Assembly (NCBI GenBank): GCA_944391315.1
Contig: CALXTD010000008.1
Span: 1-59,270 of the forward strand
Direction: 5' to 3'
Origin: an uncultured Alphaproteobacteria bacterium
GTDB lineage: Bacteria > Pseudomonadota > Alphaproteobacteria > RF32 > CAG-239
Length of the DNA stretch: 59,270 bases
Shown here: positions 8,172 to 16,848 of the stretch, piece by piece
Layout of the letters: each line of letters starts with the position of its first letter
Position numbering within the stretch: the stretch's first letter is position 1
The notes under the pieces: model-generated
What the model saw: the letters and a program-made list of their open reading frames with translations, nothing else
Database searches by the model: none
What the model was told of the DNA's origin: nothing
Translations under genes and position numbers: made by a program

Positions 8172-9137
8172 CTAGATGTCCGGAAACAGGTCTAATCCTT
8201 TTTCCAAACGTGTTTTTTGGAGTTCAATCGTGGTAGCAAGGTTCAGCTTTCCGGTTTTGATAATACCGCGAACCTGATCACCCTTTGTTGTGTCTGGGTT
8301 AGCAAACAAATAAGTCAACTCAGGATGTCTGTTATTGCCAACACCAACCAAAGTTTGGTGCATAACCGCCAACATACCGCGAGAGAACAAGTCAAAAGCC
8401 AACTCTTCTGACATTGAGGTAGAAGAAGCATACTTTACAACTGAGGTAATGGCATCTGTCACGTTATTTCCGTGAATAGAAGACAAAACCAAGTGGCCTG
8501 ATGTTGCCGCACGAAGTGCTTCACTGGCGGTCTCCGGCGTACGTATCTCACCAACCAAGATATAACGAGGCTTAGAACGCAAAGCCGATTTCAAACCTGC
8601 GCCCCAATCACCGTTAGGCGGAATATTTTGCTTACACAGACCCAGACCGCCTTTGCGAGCATGATAAACGCCGTCCAACGGCATTTCGCACGGATCTTCA
8701 ATCGTATAAGCAAAACCACCTTCTGACTGCAAATATTCTTTCATTAAGGATGAAAGAGAGGTTGTCTTACCTTGTCCGGTCGGACCGGCCCACAGAATGA
8801 GGCCGGAAGCATTTGCCAAAGAGGTCAAATAGTTTGTCAGCTGAGGAATAAAGCCCAGTGTTGACAATGGCGGCACTTGTTTCGGCATTTTACGACCGCA
8901 GTATTGCGGACCATAAATACTCATTGTGCGCTCAATACGATAAAAAATACCATCATAAAGCAAAGAATAACTGGGGTTGTCGCCATCCCAAGCGTCTTCA
9001 AGTTGTTTATAAAATTCTTCAAAATCTTCGGCTTCCAAAATGGCTAGACCATTGCGTGTTTTTCCGTCCGGAATAAACGCTTTCTTGTCCGGCGTCACAT
9101 AAATATCCGAAAACTTTACATCATTAATTTTAACCAT
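8172..9137 (-). CDS. PilT/DotB-like secretion ATPase
   Basis: The 321-residue protein is a hexameric secretion ATPase of the PilT/DotB/TraJ group. It has Walker A G-P-T-G-Q-G-K-T (118-125), an Asp box Y-T-I-E-D-P (145-150), Walker B L-V-G-E-I-R (194-199) and a His box S-S-I-H-G (219-223). It lacks the zinc-binding CPHC region of PilB/PilQ-type assembly ATPases, so a retraction (PilT) or Dot-type role is more likely than extension. GGAAG lies seven bases before the ATG. It lies after the terminator of the pilin genes and so is probably transcribed separately. Whether it serves the pilus or the VirB locus is open; VirB11 is present elsewhere. Confidence 0.8.
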   Translation of the reverse strand: MVKINDVKFSDIYVTPDKKAFIPDGKTRNGLAILEAEDFEEFYKQLEDAWDGDNPSYSLLYDGIFYRIERTMSIYGPQYCGRKMPKQVPPLSTLGFIPQLTNYLTSLANASGLILWAGPTGQGKTTSLSSLMKEYLQSEGGFAYTIEDPCEMPLDGVYHARKGGLGLCKQNIPPNGDWGAGLKSALRSKPRYILVGEIRTPETASEALRAATSGHLVLSSIHGNNVTDAITSVVKYASSTSMSEELAFDLFSRGMLAVMHQTLVGVGNNRHPELTYLFANPDTTKGDQVRGIIKTGKLNLATTIELQKTRLEKGLDLFPDI

Positions 9138-9247
9138 GTTTTTCTTCCTGAATAAGATAAAACGGAATTTCTGTAACCAAGCATATCAAACATATCTTAA
9201 AAAAAGATGAAGCAATTAATTAAAGACCTTACTTAACGCAAATAAAA

Positions 9248-9271
9248 AAAAGCTTCCCGAAGGAAGCTTTT
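9248..9271 (-). terminator. rho-independent terminator after the pilin genes
   Basis: A 10-bp perfect stem AAAAGCTTCC / GGAAGCTTTT has a 4-base loop and on the minus strand is followed by T residues. It lies just after the minus-strand pilin stop at 9288, so it probably ends the pilus transcript before the separate ATPase gene. Confidence 0.85.
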
Positions 9272-9287
9272 CGAATAACTATAACGA

Positions 9288-9860
9288 CTAATTATATGTC
9301 CAAACAATCGTGTTATCACTAGCACTTGCACATTCTGTTCCCGCAGTCACTAGTGTAATTGGTAACTTATTTGTGCCACTCCAAGTGTATTCTTTAGTAA
9401 TTTTAATTGAGACCAGACCAGAAGAAGCTGATCCACCCCAATCTGCGGTAGCAATAGCGACACAAGCTTGTCTGTCTAATCCAGCATAAGAAATCGCAAA
9501 TCCAGTCTTATCTGTAGTAGCTGCTATTGTAACCTTTCCATTAAATGGATTAACTAAACTTGGCTCATCAGATGGAGTGGTCCCTAATGTTACTCCCGGA
9601 GCCATATCTTGAGAAACAAGCTCAAAACCAACAGCGGCCTTTCCATTAAGACCTTCATAACTAACCTGATTTGCATAAAGTGTACGAATATTAGTAATAA
9701 GCATAGAGAGCTGATCTAAGGTCTTATTTACTTTATATTTAGCCATCGCTTTAGAGTAGCCGGAAATACCACCTACCGACAATACACCAATAATAGCCAA
9801 CACACCAAGCATTTCAATCATTGAACGGCCAGATTGATTGCTTCCACAAATTTTTTTCAT
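9288..9860 (-). CDS. pilS: type IVb prepilin, PilS-like
   Basis: I take the ATG at 9860 (190 residues) because GGGAGAAAG lies just before it and it gives a short leader. The prepilin site is Q-S-G / R-S-M-I-E, with cleavage expected after Gly and Glu at +5 of the mature protein, followed by a hydrophobic helix M-L-G-V-L-A-I-I-G-V. The globular part has Cys near residue 142 and a C-terminal Cys before the last ten residues, a pair expected to form the disulphide-bonded loop of type IVb pilins. It is the last gene before the terminator and is separated from the next pilin by 146 bases, so it could be a separately expressed major or minor pilin. Confidence 0.85.
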   Translation of the reverse strand: MKKICGSNQSGRSMIEMLGVLAIIGVLSVGGISGYSKAMAKYKVNKTLDQLSMLITNIRTLYANQVSYEGLNGKAAVGFELVSQDMAPGVTLGTTPSDEPSLVNPFNGKVTIAATTDKTGFAISYAGLDRQACVAIATADWGGSASSGLVSIKITKEYTWSGTNKLPITLVTAGTECASASDNTIVWTYN

Positions 9861-10006
9861 TTTCTTTCTCCCAAAAGAATTAAAAATCTTACCTGAGCAA
9901 CGATTAAACGCCCGAATAGATAAGTAAATTATAAACTTCAATATAAATTAAAACACAAAATAATCAACAAAAAGTAAATATTTTAGAAAATTTATTAACA
10001 GATTTT

Positions 10007-10618
10007 CTAGTAAGACAACCAGTCATACTCAAAACTGATAGCATTTTCATCAGAAGCACAAGCTTTCTGAGCATCTTGCAGCGTAATCGGAAGCGTTTTG
10101 TTTTTCCAATTAAAAGAAGCGGTAAAATTCATAGAATTTTCCTTGCCGCCGCTACCAAGCTTTATTTCGACTAAGCCGGAAGAGGCTGTTTGCCCCCAAT
10201 CAGAAGAGGCAATGGTTATACAAGATAACTTATCTATACCGCCATATTTTAAAATAAAGCGGTTATTTGCATCATTGGTTGATAAATCAACTTTACCGCC
10301 AAATGAGTTACGTAAAGTAACCTTCCCTGTCTCAGTGCCCTCGCCAACATCATCATCTTCTACCATATCTTGAGAAACAATCTCATATTTCAGGGCAGAA
10401 GCATTGTCCAACCCTTTAAACGAACCTTGGTTTGTATAAAATGTTCTAACACTGGTCAAAATCTGAGATATCTGATCAATAGCTTTGTTTTCACGATATT
10501 TGCGCATGGCTTTAGAATATCCCGCAATACCGCCAACCGACAAAACACCAATGATTGCCAGCACGCCAAGCATCTCAATCATCGAACGACCAGAATCATT
10601 TCTATAATTTATACGCAT
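10007..10618 (-). CDS. type IVb prepilin, second PilS-like copy
   Basis: The 203-residue protein, started at the ATG at 10618, has the same S-G / R-S-M-I-E-M-L-G-V-L-A-I-I-G leader and helix as the downstream pilin, and a matching globular half with A-S-S-D-W-G-Q-T-A-S-S-G-L near residue 145 and a conserved C-A-S-D-E-N near the end. The two pilins are clearly paralogous but differ in the variable surface loops. An upstream TTG at 10651 is possible but has a poorer ribosome site. Which of the two is the major pilin cannot be decided; the downstream copy is nearer the terminator. Confidence 0.85.
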   Translation of the reverse strand: MRINYRNDSGRSMIEMLGVLAIIGVLSVGGIAGYSKAMRKYRENKAIDQISQILTSVRTFYTNQGSFKGLDNASALKYEIVSQDMVEDDDVGEGTETGKVTLRNSFGGKVDLSTNDANNRFILKYGGIDKLSCITIASSDWGQTASSGLVEIKLGSGGKENSMNFTASFNWKNKTLPITLQDAQKACASDENAISFEYDWLSY

Positions 10619-10663
10619 ATCATTTATCTTTCTTACATATAACCTAATCAAAGTATATCGATC

Positions 10664-11287
10664 TTACTCAAAATGCCAAATAATTGTATTGCTTTTTGCA
10701 CAATATTTCTTAGCAATTTCAGGCTTTGGCAGCAACGAAGGCTCTCCTCCCCAGCTAAAAGAAACGCTATCATTCACACCGTTGTTTAATGATATCTGAG
10801 AAAGGGCGAGTGTCTGTTCTTGAGAAAACGGAAACGAGAGCAGAAAAACACAATGCGTCCGGCTCAAGTCTTTATAAACAACATCAAACCCCTGCGTCCC
10901 CGGAGTAACCATATCCCCGTTTTCACCACTTCCGATTAACGCCGGCTTTCCCAAAGCATTAAGCGCAATGCCGTTAACATTCATATCTGCAGGAAATATT
11001 CCGTTTTTAAGAGCAGAACTTGTCTCAAGCCCCCAAAAATTTGGTTTTGCACGATAATAATTTTGAACATTATCCGCAAGAGTAATAACCTGTAAAGCTG
11101 CTATTTTAGCTTTAGATGATGGAGAAGGCAATAACACACTTCCGATAGCAAAAGCTATAACCAACCCGCAAATTCCTAAAATCAAGCCCAAATGCTTGTG
11201 CTGACGCAACTTCTCAAGCTCAAAGCGCTTTTTTTTAGCTTTTAGCCAAGAGCAAAAATCATGAACATATTTCTTCAGATTTTTCAT
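10664..11287 (-). CDS. pilin-like protein lacking a prepilin cleavage site
   Basis: The 207-residue protein has a positively charged stretch of about 35 residues, then one hydrophobic segment (about 35-53: L-G-L-I-L-G-I-C-G-L-V-I-A-F-A-I-G), then a globular domain resembling the PilS globular half (N-F-W-G-L-E-T-S-S-A-L-K-N-G-I, later T-H-C-V-F-L-L, and a C-A-K-S-N-T-I-I-W end that parallels the pilins). It lacks the Gly / x4 / Glu prepilin site, so prepilin peptidase is not expected to process it. I infer an uncleaved pilin-like inner-membrane component, perhaps an assembly or priming protein. It follows PilR directly (two-base gap). Confidence 0.7.
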   Translation of the reverse strand: MKNLKKYVHDFCSWLKAKKKRFELEKLRQHKHLGLILGICGLVIAFAIGSVLLPSPSSKAKIAALQVITLADNVQNYYRAKPNFWGLETSSALKNGIFPADMNVNGIALNALGKPALIGSGENGDMVTPGTQGFDVVYKDLSRTHCVFLLSFPFSQEQTLALSQISLNNGVNDSVSFSWGGEPSLLPKPEIAKKYCAKSNTIIWHFE

Positions 11288-11289
11288 GA

Positions 11290-12405
11290 TTAGATACCCA
11301 TTGCCGAAGTAATCTGATCTTGCATGTCAAAGACGCCCATAACCGCCCAAGCAATAATACCTGCAACAGTCAAGATAGCAGCCATATTCAAAAGGGCAGC
11401 CTTATTTTCAATCAAATAAACACTTTCTTCCAGCCATTCATTAGCCAATTTTTCCAAGGCTTCTTCAAAGTTATCAAGTTCAGAATAAATTTTCAAATCA
11501 TTGATAATCTCAGGGTCAGGAAAGTCCAAACCGGTTTTGGCCAAAGCTTGACCAAGGTTGTCACCGTTATTGATGAAAACCAAAGTCTTATCAATTCTTT
11601 CCTTAAGATATTTACTGGCATCACGACGCAAAGCACGCATAGAGGTCGAAACAGGGGTTCCGCTCTTTACCAAAGCAGACAAGGCCAATAACCAGCTGAT
11701 ACCGGTAAAGATTTTGTATAATGACCAAGGTGGCATATGGTCAAACATAGCACGCAACGGCCCTGTCCAAATTCCGATTGTAGCATAAATAATGAGGCCG
11801 ACAACAGGCAGAAAAGAAAAGGCCATTATCCAGTTTTCTTGAATCCATGATGACAAATCCACCAAAGTTGCCGCCGTGCCACGCCAAATAACATTTGGAG
11901 CAGCCTCAATCATCGGTGGCACCATATAAACACCAATAGCATATACAATCAAAACCGACATCATGAACAAAAAGGACGGATAGGTAATTGCGCCAATAAT
12001 CGGACGAATCATCTTAGTTGTACCTTCGGATACGCGAATAAGATTCATCAAAGCGTTTTCCATATCCGAAACATCGCCAACGGATAACATCAATCTTTCA
12101 CGGTCAGGAGCCCACCCCTTCAAAGCATCAGAGAATGATAAACCGTTTTGCAAAGCCTTTGCCCAGTTTGCAATAGCGATTGCCATTGGTTCATCAGGGT
12201 TTTTACCTCCGTTACTGGCACTGTTGTGAAGCAAGTCCAATGCGTTCATCAATGAAAACCGGTTGCGTAACAAAGATGCAAGCTTACGATAAATTTTTAG
12301 CCTTGCGTTTGTAGACATACGGCAAATCATCTTGGCATAATAAGTTTCTACGGTACCAAGCTTTTTCATTGCTCTATCAAGGGTTGTCGATTTTTTTGTT
12401 TCCAT
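11290..12405 (-). CDS. pilR: type IVb pilus inner-membrane protein PilR (GspF family)
   Basis: Started at the ATG at 12405 (371 residues), with GAGG upstream. It has the two-domain GspF/PilC organisation: a cytoplasmic N-terminal helical domain (L-A-S-L-L-R-N-R near residue 45), a first transmembrane pair around residues 150-235 and a repeated C-terminal helical domain ending in a last membrane helix (A-I-L-T-V-A-G-I-I-A-W). GspF-family proteins form the inner-membrane platform that couples the assembly ATPase to the growing pilus. It follows pilQ by 19 bases and precedes the pilin-like genes, the order seen in the R64 thin-pilus operon. Confidence 0.85.
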   Translation of the reverse strand: METKKSTTLDRAMKKLGTVETYYAKMICRMSTNARLKIYRKLASLLRNRFSLMNALDLLHNSASNGGKNPDEPMAIAIANWAKALQNGLSFSDALKGWAPDRERLMLSVGDVSDMENALMNLIRVSEGTTKMIRPIIGAITYPSFLFMMSVLIVYAIGVYMVPPMIEAAPNVIWRGTAATLVDLSSWIQENWIMAFSFLPVVGLIIYATIGIWTGPLRAMFDHMPPWSLYKIFTGISWLLALSALVKSGTPVSTSMRALRRDASKYLKERIDKTLVFINNGDNLGQALAKTGLDFPDPEIINDLKIYSELDNFEEALEKLANEWLEESVYLIENKAALLNMAAILTVAGIIAWAVMGVFDMQDQITSAMGI

Positions 12406-12424
12406 AAGAACCTCATCTTTCTCG

Positions 12425-14134
12425 CTAATATACAGGTCTTTGATCAAGCAGACCGCACCAGCGTTCAACCTCATCTAAATCAATATAACCTTTGAGCATA
12501 CGTTCAATCGCAGCATCTTTAAGCGGACGACCATTTAAATCACTCGTCCAATAATCAATAGCTTTTCTCGTTTCACCGGCAATCATTAGCTCTAAGAAAT
12601 GAGCATCGGGCAAAATAATTTCAGGAACAGACATTCTACCTTTAATACCGGTATTATCGCAATATTTGCACCCTGGTCCTCGCACAAAAGTATTTTCTAC
12701 ACCAAAATCGCCTAATGCTGTGCGCAAGCGCTTAACTGCTGGAGAATCGATCATGGTTTTGACCGGAATTCTGCAGTGAGGGCAAAGCCTACGGAACAAA
12801 CGCTGAGAAATTAACCCCTTCATCAATTCCGGATCATTAAGCATAAATGTCTTTACACCCATATCACGTAGACGTGTAATAATTGCCGGTGCAGAGTTTG
12901 CGTGCAAAGTTGTCCAAACACCGTGACCGGATAAGGCACCTTTAAAGGTCAGCTCAGCAGCTGCAATGGAACGAATTTCACCAACCATCATAACGTCAGG
13001 GTCTGAACGTAATGCTGCAGAAAGCGCCTTCGTAAACTCTTCATCTTTTTCTTCTTCGCTGTTAGCGTTTGTAACCGGCATCTGTCTTGCCCCCGGAATA
13101 GGATACTCCGGTGGATCTTCCACGGTAATAAGGTTTACTTCATAGTTTTTTTCTTGCAGAAGCTTAATCATATTACGCTGCAAGGTTGTACTTTTTCCAG
13201 AACCTGTAGGACCGGCAATAATATTAAGCCCAACAGGAACAGCACGCAATCTGTAAAATAAATTTTCTTCATATTCGCCGAAACCCAAAGAAGACAAATC
13301 GCCGGTGCCTTCTGGGTTATCATCGGCATATAATAGACGCATAACCAAATATTGAGACCCGAATGCAATCGGATTAAATTGCAATCGAATAGCCAAAATA
13401 TTATGCGGCAACATCAACTTTCCTTTAGAACCGCGCAGCGGTGTCGAGCCAAGTTTCTGAGCGCCCTGAAATTCATTTTGGGCATAGTTTGAATCTGAAA
13501 TATCCGCCGAGGCAAAGGCCGCACGCACAAAAGATTCACCCCATTCTTTATTATATTCCATAACAACGGACATCATACCGTTAATTCGGAACATAATCTG
13601 CGTGCTTGAGGCTACAACAATATGAATATCTGAAACTTTTTGAGAAGCTGCACGAGCAACAACGTTAACAAAGTCTTTCTGCATTTGCAGCTGAGCAAGG
13701 TCTTCATCACCTTCTATGTTAACGTTAGAACGTTCACCAATAGCATAAACGGCATTCAGCTCATTTTGAGAAACATATTCTGGTTTGCTGATACTAAGTT
13801 TCTTTTTACGAACCAAGACCTCAAAGCTGAGAACGCGTCCGTCAAACTTATGTGTTTCTGAAACAAGAAATCGGCCATCTGAAAACAATGCAACCAATCG
13901 CCTTGTATCATCATTAATCACAAGGTTAGGGTTGCTAGGTAACGTCAACAATCTGTTTCCATGCTGAAAATAAGCCTGAATCTTATTTGTAGGCTTATCT
14001 TCCTTCAAGTCATAACTGTCATTACTCTCAATATCCGAAGAGACAGCAGAAACAGCCGTCTCTTCAGAAGAGGTAAGATCAGTCGGCTCCGAGGAAAGAA
14101 CTGTCGGGTCCTGAATTTCGTTCTCGTCAGCCAA
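12425..14134 (-). CDS. pilQ: type IVb pilus assembly ATPase PilQ (GspE family)
   Basis: The 569-residue ATPase has Walker A G-P-T-G-S-G-K-S (near residue 310), Asp box V-E-D-P-P-E-Y, Walker B M-M-V-G-E-I-R and His box T-L-H-A-N-S, plus two C-x2-C pairs (C-P-H-C and C-K-Y-C) typical of the zinc finger in assembly ATPases. The start is TTG at 14134 (GAGGG four bases upstream); no ATG occurs in frame for over 100 codons. It powers pilus extension and partners with PilR. The N-terminal 60 residues are Ser/Thr/Glu-rich and probably disordered. PilP ends 14 bases upstream. Confidence 0.9.
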   Translation of the reverse strand: MADENEIQDPTVLSSEPTDLTSSEETAVSAVSSDIESNDSYDLKEDKPTNKIQAYFQHGNRLLTLPSNPNLVINDDTRRLVALFSDGRFLVSETHKFDGRVLSFEVLVRKKKLSISKPEYVSQNELNAVYAIGERSNVNIEGDEDLAQLQMQKDFVNVVARAASQKVSDIHIVVASSTQIMFRINGMMSVVMEYNKEWGESFVRAAFASADISDSNYAQNEFQGAQKLGSTPLRGSKGKLMLPHNILAIRLQFNPIAFGSQYLVMRLLYADDNPEGTGDLSSLGFGEYEENLFYRLRAVPVGLNIIAGPTGSGKSTTLQRNMIKLLQEKNYEVNLITVEDPPEYPIPGARQMPVTNANSEEEKDEEFTKALSAALRSDPDVMMVGEIRSIAAAELTFKGALSGHGVWTTLHANSAPAIITRLRDMGVKTFMLNDPELMKGLISQRLFRRLCPHCRIPVKTMIDSPAVKRLRTALGDFGVENTFVRGPGCKYCDNTGIKGRMSVPEIILPDAHFLELMIAGETRKAIDYWTSDLNGRPLKDAAIERMLKGYIDLDEVERWCGLLDQRPVY

Positions 14135-14148
14135 AATACCCTCGTAAA

Positions 14149-15558
14149 CTATTTAACAAACATACCTTGTCCGAGGTTTGGAACCTCAGAAGAAAAGAGA
14201 TTGGCAGCCGGTTTGCTTCCTTTCTTAGAGGCATCATCACCCAAGGCTTCTTTAGCAGATCCCATAACTCCATTTGAAGCAGGTTCAGCGTCAAGAATAC
14301 CACCGGCAGAGAAGAATAAATAATCCTTAACACCATCTAAGTCCGCACTGACAAATGTCTCAGAAATATCATCAACAACATGTCCTGTTTGCAAAATTGT
14401 GCCTTTCTTGACCAAGAAACTGTCGCCATTTTTGTTGATTAGCTTAGCAACCAAATTATCATCTTTTCCGACAATTTCCATAACGGCATAAACATCACTC
14501 AGCATAACAGGCTTAACTTCGTTTGAAATCTGAGCAAACGGGTTAGTAGCCTTTTTAGCAGCCTGCTCGGCAGCCAAACGAGCTTTCAAAACAGAGATTT
14601 GAGTTTTCAAAACAGAAACGTCTTTGTCATATCTTACCTTAGCATTATTAGCTTCTGTAACAGCTTGCGCAGCCATACTGCGAAGATTATCAAGCTTACG
14701 CGTAAAGTCAGATAAAAGAAATTCACGATCTTTATTTAACTCAGAAACCTCTTTATAAGCTTTTGCCATCGTTTCAATCCATGCTTGTTCACGCTCAAGC
14801 ATCTTTTCTTTATAGGCTTTAACCAAAGTCTCTTGACGGAGCTTTTCAGCTTCAAGCTCGAGCTTACGCTTCTCTTGCTCCATTTCAAATTTCTTCTTTT
14901 CTTGCTCGGCTTCCCACTCACGCTGTTTCTGAAGCTTTTCTTCTTTTAACGCTTCTTCTTCAGCTAACGCTTTTTTTCGCTGATTACGAATAGCCTCTAT
15001 TTCGGCACGAATTTTTTCTCTTCTGAGCTCAAGAGATAAAAGAGCCGACTGCTTTTCAATGTCTGACATCTGAGAAAACAGATTTCCGCCAAGCTGGTTA
15101 AGAATATTATCACCATACAAAGCCTTTTCTTCTTCGCTCAAAGGAACAATATCAGCCAAAGGATCAGTTTTTTTAGCTGATGCGCTTGACTTCAAAATAG
15201 GATTATTATTCTGCCCGACAGAGGTATTAGCAGAAGCCGCATCATTAACCTGAGGATTATTATTTGCCGCAGGCTGAGGATTTTGTTGTCCGAGGCTGCG
15301 CGGAGACGGCTTCATAAAATCATCTACTGAAGCGTTTTTCTGAGGAGCAGAGCTCTCTAACTCTCTATTTGGTAACAACGGATCCGCATTTTGAGAGGGA
15401 GCCATATCATTTTCCAATTCAGGCGCAAGAGAAACACGTCCCGGAACATTATCGGCCTGCGGAGCCGAAATCAAAGCTTCAGCATTCTGAATTGGCAACA
15501 ACCCCAAAGTCAGAGCCAAAGTAGTAGAGCATAACAAAAATTTGATATTATAACGCAT
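14149..15558 (-). CDS. pilP: PilP-like pilus protein with long coiled coil
   Basis: Start at the ATG at 15558 (469 residues), with AAGGAGC seven bases upstream; it overlaps the pilO stop by 11 bases. A signal peptide occupies residues 1-28 (ending N-A-E-A). A Pro/Gln/Asn-rich region is followed by a charged Glu/Lys/Arg coiled coil over about residues 170-350. The C-terminal 100 residues (P-V-M-L-S-D-V-Y-A-V-M-E-I-V-G, later K-K-G-T-I-L-Q-T-G) resemble the PilP beta domain that contacts the secretin. R64 PilP is only about 150 residues, so this is an enlarged version, with the coiled coil as the extra part. Identity rests partly on position between PilO and PilQ. Confidence 0.7.
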   Translation of the reverse strand: MRYNIKFLLCSTTLALTLGLLPIQNAEALISAPQADNVPGRVSLAPELENDMAPSQNADPLLPNRELESSAPQKNASVDDFMKPSPRSLGQQNPQPAANNNPQVNDAASANTSVGQNNNPILKSSASAKKTDPLADIVPLSEEEKALYGDNILNQLGGNLFSQMSDIEKQSALLSLELRREKIRAEIEAIRNQRKKALAEEEALKEEKLQKQREWEAEQEKKKFEMEQEKRKLELEAEKLRQETLVKAYKEKMLEREQAWIETMAKAYKEVSELNKDREFLLSDFTRKLDNLRSMAAQAVTEANNAKVRYDKDVSVLKTQISVLKARLAAEQAAKKATNPFAQISNEVKPVMLSDVYAVMEIVGKDDNLVAKLINKNGDSFLVKKGTILQTGHVVDDISETFVSADLDGVKDYLFFSAGGILDAEPASNGVMGSAKEALGDDASKKGSKPAANLFSSEVPNLGQGMFVK

Positions 15559-16825
15559 AGATAGCTCCTTCGTAATCCCATTTTTCATTTTGTTTATTAT
15601 ATTTTATCATATTAATCTCAAGACCTGAAAATTTTGTTAACAAATCACGCCAAACCATAGGATTGTTAACTGACGAAAATGTAAACTTAACTTTTTTATA
15701 AGTTCTCTTGCGATTAGATGTATAAACTTCATCGATTAAAGCAACCGGTTGGTTAAATGCTTGGAAAAGGTCGTTTAACGTTGCTTTTAATTGTTGCGCA
15801 TCCATATTAGGCAAGTTTTTACCAACATTAATATCTTTCAAAGCAACTGTAACTTTGATAACCTTACCGTCATTTTCAATACGCTTAGAAGCAAACTGCA
15901 TGCCGGAATTCTTCAATGCTTCCTCAATCCACAAAATACGACCAACATCACGCGTCCATTGTGTAGAAACATCTTTTGATGTACAAACAACCTCTCCAAT
16001 TGACCATCCCGGAGGCATAATCTGAGAAAGTGCCGCAACATTTTCATAACACCTAGTCATTGATTGTGAGGCGTCATATACTTTATTCCAAGGAATATCT
16101 TCCGGAGGAAGCTGAACTTCCTTCTTAATAACGGCTTTGGGCTTAATTGGGGCAACAACAGGACGCTTAGGCGGTGCTAAGAAAATACTGTTTATAATAA
16201 CAGAAAGTAGCCAAACACCGACAATAGCAGAAACGCCGATAACCATAAAAAGCTTAGCTCCGCGCAATGCATTGATTTTATCAAGCTTAACGCGCATACC
16301 TTTTTTGATAAGCTCAGCAAGATTGATATCTTCTGTTCCTTCAAGCCCCCAATCCTCAGGAGCAATTTTCTTACCCCAATCCGGAACGGCAAGCATTGAC
16401 ATAAACTGTGACTTAGCCTCTTCTTCATTAGAAAAGACCATATCACCATCTGAAAGAATAATATCATTGCGGACGCAAATATACCACCATCCGTTATCAA
16501 CTTTAAAGACCGCAACAAAAGAAGAAAGACCAGACAACGCTGTTGCAACTGAGACAGCACCAACCAATGTGCCTTTTTTATAGCCCTGTTGCGTAGAGCA
16601 AATACCGAACTGAGGTGCTTTACCCTGCTTTACGCAAAACAGGTCAGCTCCTTCCAAGATACTAGACGCGGTTTCGCTAACCTCTGCTACTGGATCTTCG
16701 GTATTTTGAATAGGCTGCCAAAACAGGCTCGTTGCATAAGGAATTCCATCTACGGAAATCGATGGAATAACTCTGCTTCCGCTCTCTTCATAATCTTTAT
16801 CTAAAAGTTTAGCATCTTCTAACAC
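15548..16825 (-). CDS. pilO: type IVb pilus inner-membrane protein PilO
   Basis: I prefer the GTG at 16825 (425 residues): TGAGGA lies eight bases upstream, while the longer TTG start at 16840 has no ribosome site. The protein has one hydrophobic segment (L-F-M-V-I-G-V-S-A-I-V-G-V near residue 197) after a cytoplasmic N-terminal half, then a periplasmic C-terminal half with Pro-rich linker (P-P-K-R-P-V). R64-type PilO2 proteins have this size and single membrane helix. It lies between the PilN secretin (23 bases upstream) and PilP (11-base overlap). PilO-type proteins help form the inner-membrane alignment complex. Confidence 0.75.
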   Translation of the reverse strand: MLEDAKLLDKDYEESGSRVIPSISVDGIPYATSLFWQPIQNTEDPVAEVSETASSILEGADLFCVKQGKAPQFGICSTQQGYKKGTLVGAVSVATALSGLSSFVAVFKVDNGWWYICVRNDIILSDGDMVFSNEEEAKSQFMSMLAVPDWGKKIAPEDWGLEGTEDINLAELIKKGMRVKLDKINALRGAKLFMVIGVSAIVGVWLLSVIINSIFLAPPKRPVVAPIKPKAVIKKEVQLPPEDIPWNKVYDASQSMTRCYENVAALSQIMPPGWSIGEVVCTSKDVSTQWTRDVGRILWIEEALKNSGMQFASKRIENDGKVIKVTVALKDINVGKNLPNMDAQQLKATLNDLFQAFNQPVALIDEVYTSNRKRTYKKVKFTFSSVNNPMVWRDLLTKFSGLEINMIKYNKQNEKWDYEGAIYAL

Positions 16826-16848
16826 CGTGGTTTTCCTCAATAGTAGAA

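Noticed and set aside
8172..9137. The PilT/DotB-like ATPase as evidence of a Dot/Icm (type IVB) system.
   Set aside because: No DotA, DotC, DotD, DotH or IcmE-type genes are recognisable and the other locus has clear VirB4, VirB8, VirB9 and VirB11.
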